Assembly (NCBI RefSeq): GCF_016106005.1
Contig: NZ_JACADR010000011.1
Location: 1 to 41,145 of the forward strand
Direction of reading: 5' to 3'
DNA from: Roseomonas rosulenta
Lineage (GTDB): Bacteria > Pseudomonadota > Alphaproteobacteria > Acetobacterales > Acetobacteraceae
DNA length: 41,145 bases
This document shows, piece after piece, positions 1-8,818 of the stretch. The notes below the pieces were generated by a model. It saw only the letters and a list, made by a program, of their open reading frames with translations. It made no database searches and had not been told where the DNA came from. Position 1 is the stretch's first letter; each line of letters starts with the position of its first letter. A program made the translations under genes and the position numbers.

Positions 1-603
1 CAGCCCGCCCTGGGCGCGCGCCACCGACTCGCCCGCGCGCGCCGCCGCCGGCGCCAGCAGCAGCGGCAGCAGCAGGGCGGCGCAGAGCGGCAGCGCGAGC
101 ACCGCCGCCAGGACGGGATCGGCCCCGCCCACCACCACCGCGATCGCGACCACCACGGCCAGCGCGGAGACCGCCGGCACCAGCACCCGCAGATACAGGC
201 CATCGAGCGATTCGACGTCGGCGACCAGCCGCCCGAGCAGGTCGCCCGCCTGTCGCATCCCGATGCCGCGCGGCAGGCGCGCCGCGAGTCGGCTGAAGAA
301 CCACACTCGCATGTCGGCCAGGGCGCGGAAGGTCGCCTCGTGCGTCACCAGGCGCTCGAGGTAGCGCGCGACAGGGCGGAACAGCATGACCGGGCGCAGC
401 CACAGCAGCGCCGCGAGACCGAGCCCCGCGACCGCGACACCGCCGGCCTGCCCCCCCGCGACGGCACCCGCCACCACGCGCCCGGCGAGCACCAGCAGCG
501 CCACGCCTCCCAAGGTCGAGAGCACTGCCGCAAGGGCGCCCGCCAGCAGCCACCAGCCTCGGCCGCGCCAGAGCCCGAGAACGCGGATCAGGTCGCCGAG
601 CAT
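1..603 (-). CDS. cydC: Thiol reductant ABC exporter subunit CydC (5' part only)
   Basis: The first 201 codons of an ABC exporter run off the left edge. The visible part is the transmembrane half: an N-terminal hydrophobic segment after MLGDLIRVLG, a basic loop with RPVARYLERLVTHEATFRAL, and a long hydrophobic stretch, all typical of CydC. The ATP-binding half lies outside the window. The start is the ATG at 603-601, which shares one base with the cydD stop (TGATG), so the two are translationally coupled. Known for the family: CydDC is a heterodimeric inner-membrane exporter of glutathione and cysteine, needed for cytochrome bd and periplasmic cytochrome c assembly. The identification rests mainly on the coupled cydD. 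Confidence 0.85.
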   Translation of the reverse strand, partial: MLGDLIRVLGLWRGRGWWLLAGALAAVLSTLGGVALLVLAGRVVAGAVAGGQAGGVAVAGLGLAALLWLRPVMLFRPVARYLERLVTHEATFRALADMRVWFFSRLAARLPRGIGMRQAGDLLGRLVADVESLDGLYLRVLVPAVSALAVVVAIAVVVGGADPVLAAVLALPLCAALLLPLLLAPAAARAGESVARAQGGL

Positions 604-2279
604 CAATTCCCCGCCATGCGGTCGCCCGCCTCGCGCCCGGCCGAAAGCTGCAGCACCTTGCCGAAATAGCCGCGCGCCGCGCGCGCATGCGTGGCCACGA
701 TCGCGGTGCGCCCAACGCAGAGCCGCCGCAGCGCGTCCAGCACCACCGCCTCCGTCCCCGGATCGAGATGCGTGGTGGGTTCGTCGAGCAGCACCAGCGG
801 TGTGTCGCGGAGGAAGGCCCGCGCCACCGCGACGCGCTGCGCCTGGCCGCCGGACAGGCCGAAGCCGCCCTCACCCACCGGAGTATCAAGGCCCAGCGGC
901 AGGTCGGCCGCGAATTCCATCACCTGGGCGGCGCGCGCCGCGGCGTCGATGGCCGTGGCGTCGGCCTCGGGGCGGGCGAAGGCGATATTCTCGCGGATGG
1001 TGCCGCGGAAGATGTGCGCACGCTGGCCGACATAGGAGCACAGGCGGCGCAGTTCGGCCGGGCGCAGCAGCGTGATGTCGTGCCCGTTGATCGCCACGCG
1101 CCCGGCATCGGGGCGGCGGAAACCCATCAGGATGCGCAGGATGCTGGTCTTGCCCGACCCCGATTCGCCGGTGAGCAGCAGCGTCTCCCCGGGCAGCACG
1201 CGGAACGACACGCCATCAAGGGCCGGCGGCCGCGACGGGTCGTAGGACAGGTGCACGTCCTGGAAGGTGACCGTCACCTTGGGCGGCACTTCCTCGAGCA
1301 GCAGACCCTCGGGCTCCGGCGCATCCAGCAGCGGGGCAAGGTCCGCCGCCGCGCCGCGGGCGGCGAGCTGCTCGTGATAGGCGCCTGCAAAGGCGCGCAG
1401 CGGGGCGAAGAAGACCGGGACCAGCAGCAATGTGAACAGCGCGGTGACCGGTGCCGGGTGCGTCCCGGCCACCAGGGGCCCGTGGCGATAGGCCAGGGAG
1501 GCCAGCGCGATGCCCACGATCAGCTCCATCGCCCCGGTCGAGACGAAGGCGACGCGCAGCACGCGCATGGTGCGCATGCGCAATTCCTCGGCCGCGGCGC
1601 CGAGCCGCGACGCCTCGGCCTGCTGCTGGTTCAGCAGCACCAGCACCGGCAGCCCGCGCATGCGGTCGAGGAAGCGTCCCGAGAGCCGCTGCAGGGCCGC
1701 GAATTGCCGCCGGCTCGCCACGCCGGCGCCGATGCCGCTGATGGCCTGCGCGACCGGCACCAGCACGCCGGCGCCCAGCAGGATCAGCCCGCTCACCGGA
1801 TCGGCCAGGGCGGCGGCCCCGGCCACCAGCAGCGGCGCCAGGAGGGCCAGCGCCGCAGCAGGGAGCCAGCGGGCGAAGTAGCCCTCCAGCGCCTCGATCC
1901 GTTCGACCACCAGGGCGGATTTCTCGCCGACCGCGCGTTCGTCCTGCGGCCCGGCGGCGAGCAGGCGGGCGAAGGCGGCGGCGCGCAGCCGGGCCTTGGC
2001 GTCCTCGCCCACCGCGATCTGCGCGCGTTCCTGCGCCATGGCCAGAGCCGCCATCAGCAGGGCCAGCGCGGCGGCGGCAGCGAGTTCGCCGAGGCCGGCC
2101 TCCGCGCGGCCGAGCAGCGTCGCCAGCAGCCGCGCGATCAGCAGCGCCTGCGCCACACCGCAGGCCGCGATGCCGAGGCCGAGCAGGATGGGGGAAAGGA
2201 GCCGGGCGCGTTCAGACCGTGCCTCCCGCTTCAGCAGCGCGGCAGCACCGACCTCCGCGCCCGCCGGAAGGGAAGCCAT
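603..2279 (-). CDS. cydD: Thiol reductant ABC exporter subunit CydD
   Basis: A 558-residue fused membrane/ATPase ABC exporter of the usual CydD length. Residues about 20-310 carry the transmembrane domain, with several hydrophobic helices and a PVFFAPLRAFA segment typical of CydD. The nucleotide-binding domain follows, with Walker A GESGSGKTS, the signature LSGGQAQRVAVARA, Walker B LVLLDEP and a switch His in IVATHA. It pairs with CydC, whose start overlaps its stop, to export glutathione and cysteine to the periplasm. It is read divergently from the deacetylase at 2376, with 96 bases between the starts. No cydAB lies in the window, so the oxidase it supports must be encoded elsewhere. Confidence 0.92.
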   Translation of the reverse strand: MASLPAGAEVGAAALLKREARSERARLLSPILLGLGIAACGVAQALLIARLLATLLGRAEAGLGELAAAAALALLMAALAMAQERAQIAVGEDAKARLRAAAFARLLAAGPQDERAVGEKSALVVERIEALEGYFARWLPAAALALLAPLLVAGAAALADPVSGLILLGAGVLVPVAQAISGIGAGVASRRQFAALQRLSGRFLDRMRGLPVLVLLNQQQAEASRLGAAAEELRMRTMRVLRVAFVSTGAMELIVGIALASLAYRHGPLVAGTHPAPVTALFTLLLVPVFFAPLRAFAGAYHEQLAARGAAADLAPLLDAPEPEGLLLEEVPPKVTVTFQDVHLSYDPSRPPALDGVSFRVLPGETLLLTGESGSGKTSILRILMGFRRPDAGRVAINGHDITLLRPAELRRLCSYVGQRAHIFRGTIRENIAFARPEADATAIDAAARAAQVMEFAADLPLGLDTPVGEGGFGLSGGQAQRVAVARAFLRDTPLVLLDEPTTHLDPGTEAVVLDALRRLCVGRTAIVATHARAARGYFGKVLQLSAGREAGDRMAGN

Positions 2280-2363
2280 CCGCGCAGATTAGGCCATCGC
2301 GCCGGCGACCGCCACGGGGGGTGTCTTGCGGCCCTGACGGACCGGCCCCATCAGGGGGTGGAC

Positions 2364-2369
2364 AGGAGG
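2364..2369 (+). promoter_or_regulatory. Strong ribosome binding site for the deacetylase
   Basis: A perfect AGGAGG lies 6 bases before the ATG at 2376. It fixes that ATG as the start, even though the same frame stays open far upstream as the antisense of cydD. Confidence 0.85.
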
Positions 2370-2375
2370 ACCGCG

Positions 2376-3269
2376 ATGCTGCCGACCCACGGGCGCTACG
2401 ACTACCATGCCTGGCCGACGCGCCGGGCCTATGCCTGGCCCAGCGAGGCGCGGCTTGCAGTGTATCTGGGCGTCAACCTCGAGCATTTCGCCTTCGGCGA
2501 GGGGCTAGGAGCGGAGCTCGCGCCAGGCGGGCCGCAGCCCGACGTGCTGAATTTCGCCTGGCGCGACTACGGCAACCGGGTCGGCGCATGGCGGCTGCTC
2601 GCGCTGCTGGAGGAGGTCGCGCTGCCGGCCACCGTGCTGCTGAACAGCGCGATGTACGACTACGCGCCCGCCCTGGTGGCCGCGCATCGTGCCCGCGGCG
2701 ACGAGATCGCCGGCCATGGCCGCACCAACTCCGAGCGCCAGTCGGTGCTGCCCGAAGCCGAGGAGCGCGCCCTGATCGCCGAGAGCACGGCCGCGATCGC
2801 GCGCCACGAGGGCGCATCGCCGCGCGGCTGGCTCTCGCCCTGGATCGCCGAGAGCCGCGCCACGCCCGACCTGCTGGCCGAGGCCGGCTACGCCTACACG
2901 CTGAACTGGTGCGCCGACGACGCGCCGATCTGGATGCGCACGCGCGCCGGTCGGCTGCTCGCCATCCCCTATCCGCAGGAGGTGAACGACATTCCCTCCA
3001 TCGTCGGCCGCAAGGACGGCGCCGAGCAGTTCGCCGACATGGTCGTGGACGACTTCGAGGAACGCCTGCTGCAGGTCCGCGACGGGCTGCCGCAAGTGAT
3101 GGGCATCGCGCTGCATCCCTACCTGGTCGGGCAGCCCTACAGGCTTCGGCACCTGCGGCGCGCGCTCGCGCATGTCGCGGCGAAGCGCGGCGTCGTCTGG
3201 ATCACCACCGCGGGCGGCGTGCTGGACCATGTCCTGTCGCTGCCGCCCGGCACCATACCGGGAGAATGA
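2376..3269 (+). CDS. Polysaccharide deacetylase family protein (PuuE-like)
   Basis: A 297-residue protein of the NodB-type carbohydrate esterase 4 fold. The segments RLAVYLGVNLEHFAFGEG near the N-terminus, GDEIAGHGRTNSER in the middle (the usual His-containing motif after the second strand) and GIALHPYLVGQP near the C-terminus match the short, signal-less deacetylases related to allantoinase PuuE. There is no signal peptide, so it probably acts in the cytoplasm on a small N-acyl or ureido compound rather than on cell-wall polymer. It is followed after a single base by the lipocalin gene, so the two form an operon. The exact substrate cannot be read from the sequence. Confidence 0.8.
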   Translation: MLPTHGRYDYHAWPTRRAYAWPSEARLAVYLGVNLEHFAFGEGLGAELAPGGPQPDVLNFAWRDYGNRVGAWRLLALLEEVALPATVLLNSAMYDYAPALVAAHRARGDEIAGHGRTNSERQSVLPEAEERALIAESTAAIARHEGASPRGWLSPWIAESRATPDLLAEAGYAYTLNWCADDAPIWMRTRAGRLLAIPYPQEVNDIPSIVGRKDGAEQFADMVVDDFEERLLQVRDGLPQVMGIALHPYLVGQPYRLRHLRRALAHVAAKRGVVWITTAGGVLDHVLSLPPGTIPGE

Positions 3270-3270
3270 G

Positions 3271-3810
3271 ATGCGTCGTGCCCTGATCACCCTCGCGCTG
3301 CTGACCGCGGCCTGTGTCACCGAACCGGGGCCGGGCGCGCCACGCACGGTCGGCACCGTGGACCTCGCGCGCTACGCCGGCACCTGGTTCGAGGTGGCGC
3401 GCTTCCCGACCTCCTTCCAGGACAGCGCAAGGGTGCGCTGCGAGGATGTCAGCGCGACCTACGCGCCCCGGCCCGACGGCAGGATCAGCGTGGTGAACCG
3501 CTGCCGCAACGCGCTGGACGGCGGCGCGGAGCGCGTGGCGGAAGGCGTGGCGCGCAGTGCCTCGCCGGGCAATGACCGGCTGCGGGTCAGCTTCTTCTGG
3601 CCCTTCTACGGCGACTACTGGGTGATCGGGCTCGACCCCGACTATCGATGGGCCGTGGTGGGCGCGCCGGGGCGCGACTACCTCTGGGTCCTGTCGCGCA
3701 CGCCACGGATGACGGCGGCGGATCTCGACGCGGCGGTCGAGATCGCGCGGCGCGAAGGCTTCGACACCGCACGGCTGCAGCGCACGGTGCAAACACCCGG
3801 CGGCACCTGA
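3271..3810 (+). CDS. Lipocalin family lipoprotein (Blc-like)
   Basis: A 179-residue protein with a short lipoprotein signal (MRRALITLALLTAAC; the Cys at position 15 would be lipidated) followed by a lipocalin barrel. The lipocalin GxW signature is GTWFEVARFP at about residues 40-49, and the strand pairs YWVIGLDPDYRWAVVGAP and YLWVLSRTP are typical of bacterial Blc/apolipoprotein D relatives. Blc-type proteins sit in the outer membrane and bind fatty acids or lysophospholipids. It starts 2 bases after the deacetylase stop and is probably translated from the same message. I assign the family with confidence and the ligand only by analogy. Confidence 0.88.
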   Translation: MRRALITLALLTAACVTEPGPGAPRTVGTVDLARYAGTWFEVARFPTSFQDSARVRCEDVSATYAPRPDGRISVVNRCRNALDGGAERVAEGVARSASPGNDRLRVSFFWPFYGDYWVIGLDPDYRWAVVGAPGRDYLWVLSRTPRMTAADLDAAVEIARREGFDTARLQRTVQTPGGT

Positions 3811-3905
3811 CATCCCGGAGATCGGCGGGCGGGCCGCAGCTACGTCCCCTCGCATCGCTCGACGACGGGGCCGCTGATGCGCGGCTCGCGCGGCGCGCGC
3901 CCCCC

Positions 3906-5495
3906 CTATCGCCGGCGGGCCGGCGCCACCACGATCTCGAAGCTCCCCGGCCCGGTCCCAAGGACGCCGGCGCGCACGAAGACCTCCCCCTTGCGCGCCG
4001 CATCGACGGTGAGGCGGGAGGTCAGCCCGCCGCCGCCGTCGTCATCCTCGGCCAGCACCTGCCCGGATTCGTCGAGGATCTCGAGGATCGTGTCGGTGCC
4101 ATCGCGCAGCGCCTGCGTCTGCACCACCAGCGCACCAGGCGGCAGCCGGAAGAAGGCGGATTGCCCGCGGCGCAGACGGATCGGCACGCTCCTGCCCGGC
4201 TCGATCGGCGGCGCCGCGGCCGCGGCCGCGAGCGAGGTCGGGAAATCGGCAGGTCCGTGGGTGTCGGCCTCGACCACCAGTTCGAATTCGCCCGCGCCAT
4301 CGCCGAGCAGGCTCGCGCGCACGAAGAGCGGCCGCGGCTCCGCACCCGCGACTTCCAGCCGCGACGCCAGGCCGCCGCCGCCGTCATCATCCTCGGCCAG
4401 CACGTTGCCATCGGCATCGAGCAGCGCCAGCACAGTGTCGGTCCCGCGCCGCAGCGCGCGCGTCAGCACCGCGATGTCGCCCTCCGGCAGGCGAAAGACA
4501 GCGCTCTGCCCGCGGCGCAGGCGCAGCGGCACCGTCCCGCCGATCGTCAGCGCCGGGGCGGCCGCAGCCTCCCGCAGGCTGGCCGGGAAGGGCGGCGCGG
4601 GTGGCGCGGTGTCGGGCGTCACCACCAGTTCGAAGGCGCCCCCGGTGCCGAGCACGCGCGCGCGCACATAGAGCGGCCGGCGCTGCCCGGCCGGCACTTC
4701 GATGCGCGAGGCGAGCTGCTCGTCGCCGCCATCGTCATCCTCGGAGATCTCGCGGCCATTCGCGTCGAGCAGCGCGAGCGTGGTGTCGGTGCCGGTCGTG
4801 AGCCGCCGCGTCAGCACCACCAGGTCCTGCCCGCCGGGGGGCAGGCGGAAATAGGCCTCGTCCCGACCGCGCAGGCGGATCGGCACGACCTGTCCGACGG
4901 TCAGGGCGTGCTGGCCAGCGGCCTCGGTCAGGCTGCGGGGGGCGCCGGTGGGGTCGGCGGGCGGCGCCTGGCGCAGCACCAGTTCGAACTGCCCGCCCGC
5001 CTGCTCCAACACGCCGACGCGCAGAAAGAGCGGGCCGCCCTGGTCGGCGGCGACCTCGATGCGGGAGGCGAGGCTTTCCTCGCCGCCATCGTCATCCTCC
5101 GCCAGCAGCCTGCCCTGCCGGTCCAGCAACGCCATCACGGTGTCGGTCCCGCGACCCAGGCTACGGGTCACAGCCTCGAGATCGAGGCCCTCAGGGAGGC
5201 GAAAGAAGGCGGATTGGCCGCGTCCGAGGTCGATCTTGACCGTGCCGCCGACCGCGAGCGCCGGGGCCGCGGCGGCCGCGGCGAGGTCGAGCGGCAGCGG
5301 CGTGCCCCCCGGCAACCCCCAGCCCTGGACGGGCTGCAGCAGCGCCGGCAGGCCACGCCCGATTTCAGGCGCGATGTTGGCGCGCTGCGCGAGCGCCCCA
5401 CCGGCCGCGAGCGTCGCCGCGAGCACCATGACCGGCAGCATGGGCGTCGCCAGCTGCGGGCCGATTCGGCCAGGCGTGCCGTGGCGCTGCGTCAT
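3906..5495 (-). CDS. Secreted protein of four PPC-like beta-sandwich repeats, no enzyme domain
   Basis: A 529-residue protein not recognised as a named gene. Residues 19-37 form a signal peptide ending in ALAQ. The mature part has four repeats at about residues 67-173, 188-292, 306-408 and 421-523. Each repeat has the order: arginine-containing strand (RRGQSAFFRLP), TDTxLxLLD, EDDDGG, SRxxV, (F/Y)VRAxVLG, FELVV. The acidic EDDDGG occurs at 133-138, 252-257, 368-373 and 483-488. This pattern resembles the bacterial pre-peptidase C-terminal (PPC) domain, normally a single module on secreted proteases, where it helps binding and secretion. Here no protease or other catalytic domain is present. 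The start at 5495 has GGAG 7 bases upstream; an internal ATG at 5441 is the alternative. Probably periplasmic or extracellular; calcium or polymer binding is only a guess. Confidence 0.72.
   Translation of the reverse strand: MTQRHGTPGRIGPQLATPMLPVMVLAATLAAGGALAQRANIAPEIGRGLPALLQPVQGWGLPGGTPLPLDLAAAAAAPALAVGGTVKIDLGRGQSAFFRLPEGLDLEAVTRSLGRGTDTVMALLDRQGRLLAEDDDGGEESLASRIEVAADQGGPLFLRVGVLEQAGGQFELVLRQAPPADPTGAPRSLTEAAGQHALTVGQVVPIRLRGRDEAYFRLPPGGQDLVVLTRRLTTGTDTTLALLDANGREISEDDDGGDEQLASRIEVPAGQRRPLYVRARVLGTGGAFELVVTPDTAPPAPPFPASLREAAAAPALTIGGTVPLRLRRGQSAVFRLPEGDIAVLTRALRRGTDTVLALLDADGNVLAEDDDGGGGLASRLEVAGAEPRPLFVRASLLGDGAGEFELVVEADTHGPADFPTSLAAAAAAPPIEPGRSVPIRLRRGQSAFFRLPPGALVVQTQALRDGTDTILEILDESGQVLAEDDDGGGGLTSRLTVDAARKGEVFVRAGVLGTGPGSFEIVVAPARRR
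3927..5297 (-). repeat. Four tandem ~350-nt coding repeats
   Basis: The four protein repeats are also visible in the DNA. The strand complementary to the EDDDGG codons reads as near-identical GCC/GTC/ATC tracts near 4030, 4380, 4730 and 5090, a spacing of about 350 nt. Divergence between copies suggests old intragenic duplication rather than recent expansion. Confidence 0.8.
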
Positions 5496-5578
5496 TCGTT
5501 CCGCTCCGTTCCGATCGGGGAGGATCCAGCGCTAGACCCTGCCGGTCCGGCCGGTCAATCGCGAAGGCGCGGCACCTG

Positions 5579-6427
5579 TCAGCCGAGCTCGAAACTCGTG
5601 ATGCCGTAGGTCCCGTCGATCGGCAGGGCGGGCGCCGGGCCGGCATACATGCGCGCGGTCTCGAAGGCCGGCGCCATGCCGGCTTCGCGCGCGAGGGCAA
5701 TGGCGTCCGCGTTCGGCTCAGGCAGGTCGATAAACACCGGGCCGGGCGGCGCCTCGGCCAGCAGCGCCGCGAAGAGCGCGCGCGCCGTCGCGCCGTCCTG
5801 CGCGAAGAGCGGGCCGATCTTCGATCCCTCGCGGCAGGGGCGCAGCGCCGCGAAGCCCAGCAGGCCGCCCGGCGCCGTCGCGACGCGCGCGACATGGCCC
5901 GGGGCGGCGATCCAGGTGCGCAGGAAGGACCCGCGCGCGGCCGGGAAGAAGCGGCGGTCGAAAGCGGCGAGGGTCTCGAAGGGCACCTCCCCGGCCGGGC
6001 AAATCCGCGGTGCCTGCGGGACCGCCGGGGCGACCGGTCGCGCCGCGCCATAGCGGATGTTCCGGTGCAGCAGCGCGAAGCCCGAGCGCCGGTAGTTCGC
6101 CTGCTGCGCCACCACGCCGTCCAGCCCGACCGTGCCCGGGGCGAGGCGCGCCATCGCCGCCCGCCACAAGGCGAGGCCATGGCCGCGCCCGCGATGGCCC
6201 GGCCGCACGATGTAGAAGCCGAGGAAGCCGAAGCCGGCGCCGTAGCGCACGGCGGAGACGCAGCCGACCGGCTCGCCCGCGACCTCGGCCAGCAGGAAGC
6301 CCGAGGGATCTGCTGCCAGGAAGCAGTCGGCATCGGCCAGGCCAGGGTTCCAGCCCTCCGCCGCCGCCCAGTCGAGCGCGAGGTCGAGCTCCTCGCGTCG
6401 CATGCTGCGGATGGTCACGCTGCTCAA
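5579..6427 (-). CDS. GNAT family N-acetyltransferase with C-terminal acetyltransferase-like half
   Basis: A protein of up to 282 residues. The N-terminal half (about 1-130) is a GNAT domain with TIRSMRREELDLAL at the start and the acetyl-CoA loop RPGHRGRGHGLALW. The second half (about 150-280) ends in a compact domain seen in two-domain GNAT proteins (YitH/Acetyltransf_18 type). The longest start is the TTG at 6427, which overlaps the stop of the upstream SDR gene as TTGA; the GTG at 6418 is a possible alternative. The coupling suggests joint expression with the SDR. The substrate is unknown. Confidence 0.82.
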   Translation of the reverse strand: MSSVTIRSMRREELDLALDWAAAEGWNPGLADADCFLAADPSGFLLAEVAGEPVGCVSAVRYGAGFGFLGFYIVRPGHRGRGHGLALWRAAMARLAPGTVGLDGVVAQQANYRRSGFALLHRNIRYGAARPVAPAVPQAPRICPAGEVPFETLAAFDRRFFPAARGSFLRTWIAAPGHVARVATAPGGLLGFAALRPCREGSKIGPLFAQDGATARALFAALLAEAPPGPVFIDLPEPNADAIALAREAGMAPAFETARMYAGPAPALPIDGTYGITSFELG

Positions 6428-7173
6428 TGCATCACGTCCCCGCCATTGGGCGAGAGGCAGGCGCCCACGTAGAAGTCACCGCCGGGGCCGGCCAGCAGCA
6501 GGGCGGTCTCGGCGATCTCCTCCGGGCGGCCGAGGCGGCCGGCGGGCAGCGCCGCCTCGATCGCTGCGCGCCATTCGGCGCCGCGCGACTGCGTCAGCGC
6601 GGTGTCGACCGGTCCCGGCGCGATGCTGTTCACCCGCACGCCGCGCGGCGCGGCCTCCAGCGCAAAGGACCGGGTGAAGGACAGTATGGCGCCCTTGGCC
6701 GCGGTGTAGGGCGTGAGGTTCGCCGCGCCCTTGAAGGCCAGCTGCGAGGAGAGCGTGATGATCCGCCCGCGCCCGCGCGCCACCATGCCCGGATAGACCG
6801 CCTGCGCGGCGACGACGGTGTGCATGAAGTGGACGTCGAGGATGCGGCGGAAGGTCGCCTCCGGCAGTGTCTCGAGCGGGCCGCGCAGATTCATGCCGGC
6901 ATTCGCCACCAGGATGTCGGCGGGGCCGAGCGACGATTCGGCGGCGGCGATGAAGGCGCGGAGCCGGTCGCTGTCGGCGACATCGAAGGATTCCGCGTGG
7001 CTGCGCCGGCCGAGCGCGGCGAGGGCGGCTGTCGTCTCCGCGGCGCCTTCGGCGTCATCGAGGTGGCAGAAGGCGACATCGGCACCCGCGCGGGCGAAGG
7101 CGCGCACGATCGCGCCCCCGATGCCGCGGCTGCCGCCGGTGACGATCGCAACCTGCCCCGCCAAGAATGTCAT
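6424..7173 (-). CDS. SDR family NAD(P)-dependent oxidoreductase
   Basis: A classical short-chain dehydrogenase of 249 residues from the ATG at 7173. It has the cofactor motif TGGSRGIG at 12-19, NAG at 91-93 and the catalytic Ser143, Tyr156 and Lys160 in LSS, PYTAAK. The ending PNGGDVMH resembles the usual C-terminal substrate/dimer loop. ATG codons at 7194 and 7212 would add 7 to 13 residues, but the domain begins right after 7173. It overlaps the GNAT gene downstream. It reduces or oxidises an alcohol/ketone pair; the substrate cannot be told. The thioesterase at 7342 is divergent, and 7174-7341 is the shared promoter region. Confidence 0.88.
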   Translation of the reverse strand: MTFLAGQVAIVTGGSRGIGGAIVRAFARAGADVAFCHLDDAEGAAETTAALAALGRRSHAESFDVADSDRLRAFIAAAESSLGPADILVANAGMNLRGPLETLPEATFRRILDVHFMHTVVAAQAVYPGMVARGRGRIITLSSQLAFKGAANLTPYTAAKGAILSFTRSFALEAAPRGVRVNSIAPGPVDTALTQSRGAEWRAAIEAALPAGRLGRPEEIAETALLLAGPGGDFYVGACLSPNGGDVMH

Positions 7174-7341
7174 GACCCTGCCCCCCTGATCCATGACGCC
7201 TTGTTCGCGCATCGCGCAGGCCGCGGCAACGGGTCGCGGGCCGTCGGGGCCTGCGGCGCCGTCGCCCGGTCCGCATCACGATGCATGGCGCCGCCACGCC
7301 GCTTCGGGCAGCCTGCCGCGCAACGGACCCGGACCCTGCCG

Positions 7342-7767
7342 ATGACCGACGACGACCTTGCCCCCGCCGCCATACAGGCGGTTGTCCACCGCGGCGTACC
7401 GCTCGCCGCGGCCTGGGGGGTCGAGGTGCTGCAGGCGCGCGGCGGCACCGCCACCTGCCGTCTGCCCTGGCAGGAGGCGCTGCTGCGTCCGGGTGGAACG
7501 GTGTCCGGCCCGGCGTTGATGGGCCTGGCGGACGTGGCGATGTGGGCGGCGCTGCTTGGTCTCACGGGCGGGCGCGACGAGAGCCTGACCACCAGCCTCA
7601 CCATCCACTTCCTGCGCCGGCTGCCGCCGGGCCCGGTGATCGCCGAGGCGCGGGTGCTCAAGCGCGGGCGCATCATCGTGGGCGAGGTGCTGATGCGCGG
7701 GGAGGGCAGCAGCGAGACCGCCGCGCATGTGACGACAAGCTGGGCCGCGGTGGCGCCGCGCGCCTGA
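7342..7767 (+). CDS. PaaI-type hotdog thioesterase
   Basis: A 141-residue single hotdog domain. The central helix motif [18 protein letters not shown] (52-69) includes the Asp at 64, which sits where PaaI/YdiI-type acyl-CoA thioesterases have their acidic catalytic residue. The strands [10 protein letters not shown] and [10 protein letters not shown] are also typical of the family. The ATG at 7342 was chosen because the homologous region begins soon after; an in-frame ATG at 7285 would add a proline/arginine-rich leader. The Shine-Dalgarno is weak. It probably hydrolyses small or aromatic acyl-CoA thioesters in the cytoplasm. Confidence 0.82.
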   Translation: MTDDDLAPAAIQAVVHRGVPLAAAWGVEVLQARGGTATCRLPWQEALLRPGGTVSGPALMGLADVAMWAALLGLTGGRDESLTTSLTIHFLRRLPPGPVIAEARVLKRGRIIVGEVLMRGEGSSETAAHVTTSWAAVAPRA

Positions 7768-7875
7768 CGGCGCCCCGGCAGCGGCGTTGGCATCCGCCGG
7801 ATGGTGCCTGTTGCAGCCCGGCATCGGGCCGCTCGGCCACCCGATCATGATGCTGTCGTTGGACGCCCGGGTGGG

Positions 7876-7899
7876 GGAACGGCCGGCATCGGCCGTCCC
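7876..7899. terminator. Terminator-like inverted repeat between convergent genes
   Basis: Arms GGAACGGCCG and CGGCCGTCCC flank a GCAT loop, with one mismatch in ten pairs. It lies between the convergent thioesterase and cysQ stops. There is no T-tract on either side, so intrinsic termination is only plausible. Confidence 0.5.
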
Positions 7900-7909
7900 A
7901 AGCGCTCCC

Positions 7910-8692
7910 TCAGGCCTCGCTGCCCCAGGCAATGAAGCCGCCATTGCGCCAGTCAGCCCCCGCCTTGCCATAGCGGAAGGGCGCACCGTCCGGGCAGACC
8001 ACGCGCCCGCCGGCGGCCTCGAGCACCGCCTGCCCGGCGGCCGTGTCCCACTCCATGGTCGGGCCGAAGCGGGGATAGACATCGGCCTCGCCTTCCGCGA
8101 CCAGGCAGAACTTCAGCGAGGAACCGACCGAACGCAGCCCGGATATCGGCAGCCCGGCGAGGAAGGCCTCGGTCTGCGCATCACGGTGCGACCGGCTGGC
8201 CACCGCAACCAGGCCGGCGGCGGCAGGCGCGCGCACGGCGATCGGGCGCCGCGCCGCGCCATCCGGCCCGGTTGCCTCGGCACCTGCGCCCAGCGCCCCG
8301 ATCCAGAGCCGCCCGAGCGCCGGCGCGTGGACGACCCCGGCCACGGGCACGCCGCCATCGACCAGCGCGATGTTCACGGTGAATTCGCCATTGCCGGATA
8401 TGAACTCCCGCGTGCCATCCAGCGGATCGACCAGGATGAAGGGGCCTTCGGGCGCGCGCCCGGCGCGTGCGGCATCCTCCTCGGAGACGACGGGCAACTC
8501 TGGGCAGGCCGCGGCGAGGCCCGCGAGGATGACGTCGTGCGCCGCGAGATCCGCCTGGGTCAGCGGGCTGCCGTCGTCCTTCGCCTGAACCTGGGCGGCG
8601 CCGTAGAAGGCCATGATGCGCGCGCCTGCCTCCTGCGCGATCACGGCGAAGCATTCAGCCAGGCGGCTGCGCAGTGGCGTGTCTGTCATCAT
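7910..8692 (-). CDS. cysQ: 3'(2'),5'-bisphosphate nucleotidase CysQ
   Basis: A 260-residue inositol monophosphatase-fold enzyme. The metal-binding residues are visible: Glu71-Glu72 in VVSEEDA, the signature DPLDGTREF at 89-97 and a C-terminal WDTAAGQAV. The insertion [11 protein letters not shown] after the signature is typical of CysQ. It converts 3'-phosphoadenosine 5'-phosphate, the by-product of PAPS reduction, to AMP. The first of two adjacent ATGs (8692) has GGAG 8 bases upstream. It diverges from cysD, which makes PAPS precursor, so the pair is a functional unit around a common 126-base promoter region. Confidence 0.93.
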   Translation of the reverse strand: MMTDTPLRSRLAECFAVIAQEAGARIMAFYGAAQVQAKDDGSPLTQADLAAHDVILAGLAAACPELPVVSEEDAARAGRAPEGPFILVDPLDGTREFISGNGEFTVNIALVDGGVPVAGVVHAPALGRLWIGALGAGAEATGPDGAARRPIAVRAPAAAGLVAVASRSHRDAQTEAFLAGLPISGLRSVGSSLKFCLVAEGEADVYPRFGPTMEWDTAAGQAVLEAAGGRVVCPDGAPFRYGKAGADWRNGGFIAWGSEA

Positions 8693-8818
8693 CAGCGCGG
8701 CTCCAGCCCGGTCCCTGCGCGGAACTTGCGCGGGGGAGGGCGCCATGGGAAGACCCGCCCAATGCAGCGCCCTGGCGCCAAGCCCTTGTCCGACGCGCAT
8801 ATCGAGCCCGAGGGGTCC

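Noticed and set aside
687-2375. Long open frame on the plus strand opposite cydD, in frame with the deacetylase
   Set aside because: It is the antisense of cydD in GC-rich DNA. It has no recognisable domain, and the perfect AGGAGG before 2376 marks the real start.
3811-3905. Possible terminator between the lipocalin and repeat-protein stops
   Set aside because: GC-rich sequence, but I found no convincing pairing or T-run.
3648-5609. A 653-codon plus-strand frame opposite the repeat protein
   Set aside because: The minus strand shows a signal peptide and four coherent repeats. The plus frame is only the mirror of these repeats (Arg/Gln/His/Ala-rich).
6010-7341. Long plus-strand frame running into the thioesterase
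   Set aside because: It is antisense to the SDR and GNAT genes, which have clear motifs. Only the part from 7342 looks like a protein.
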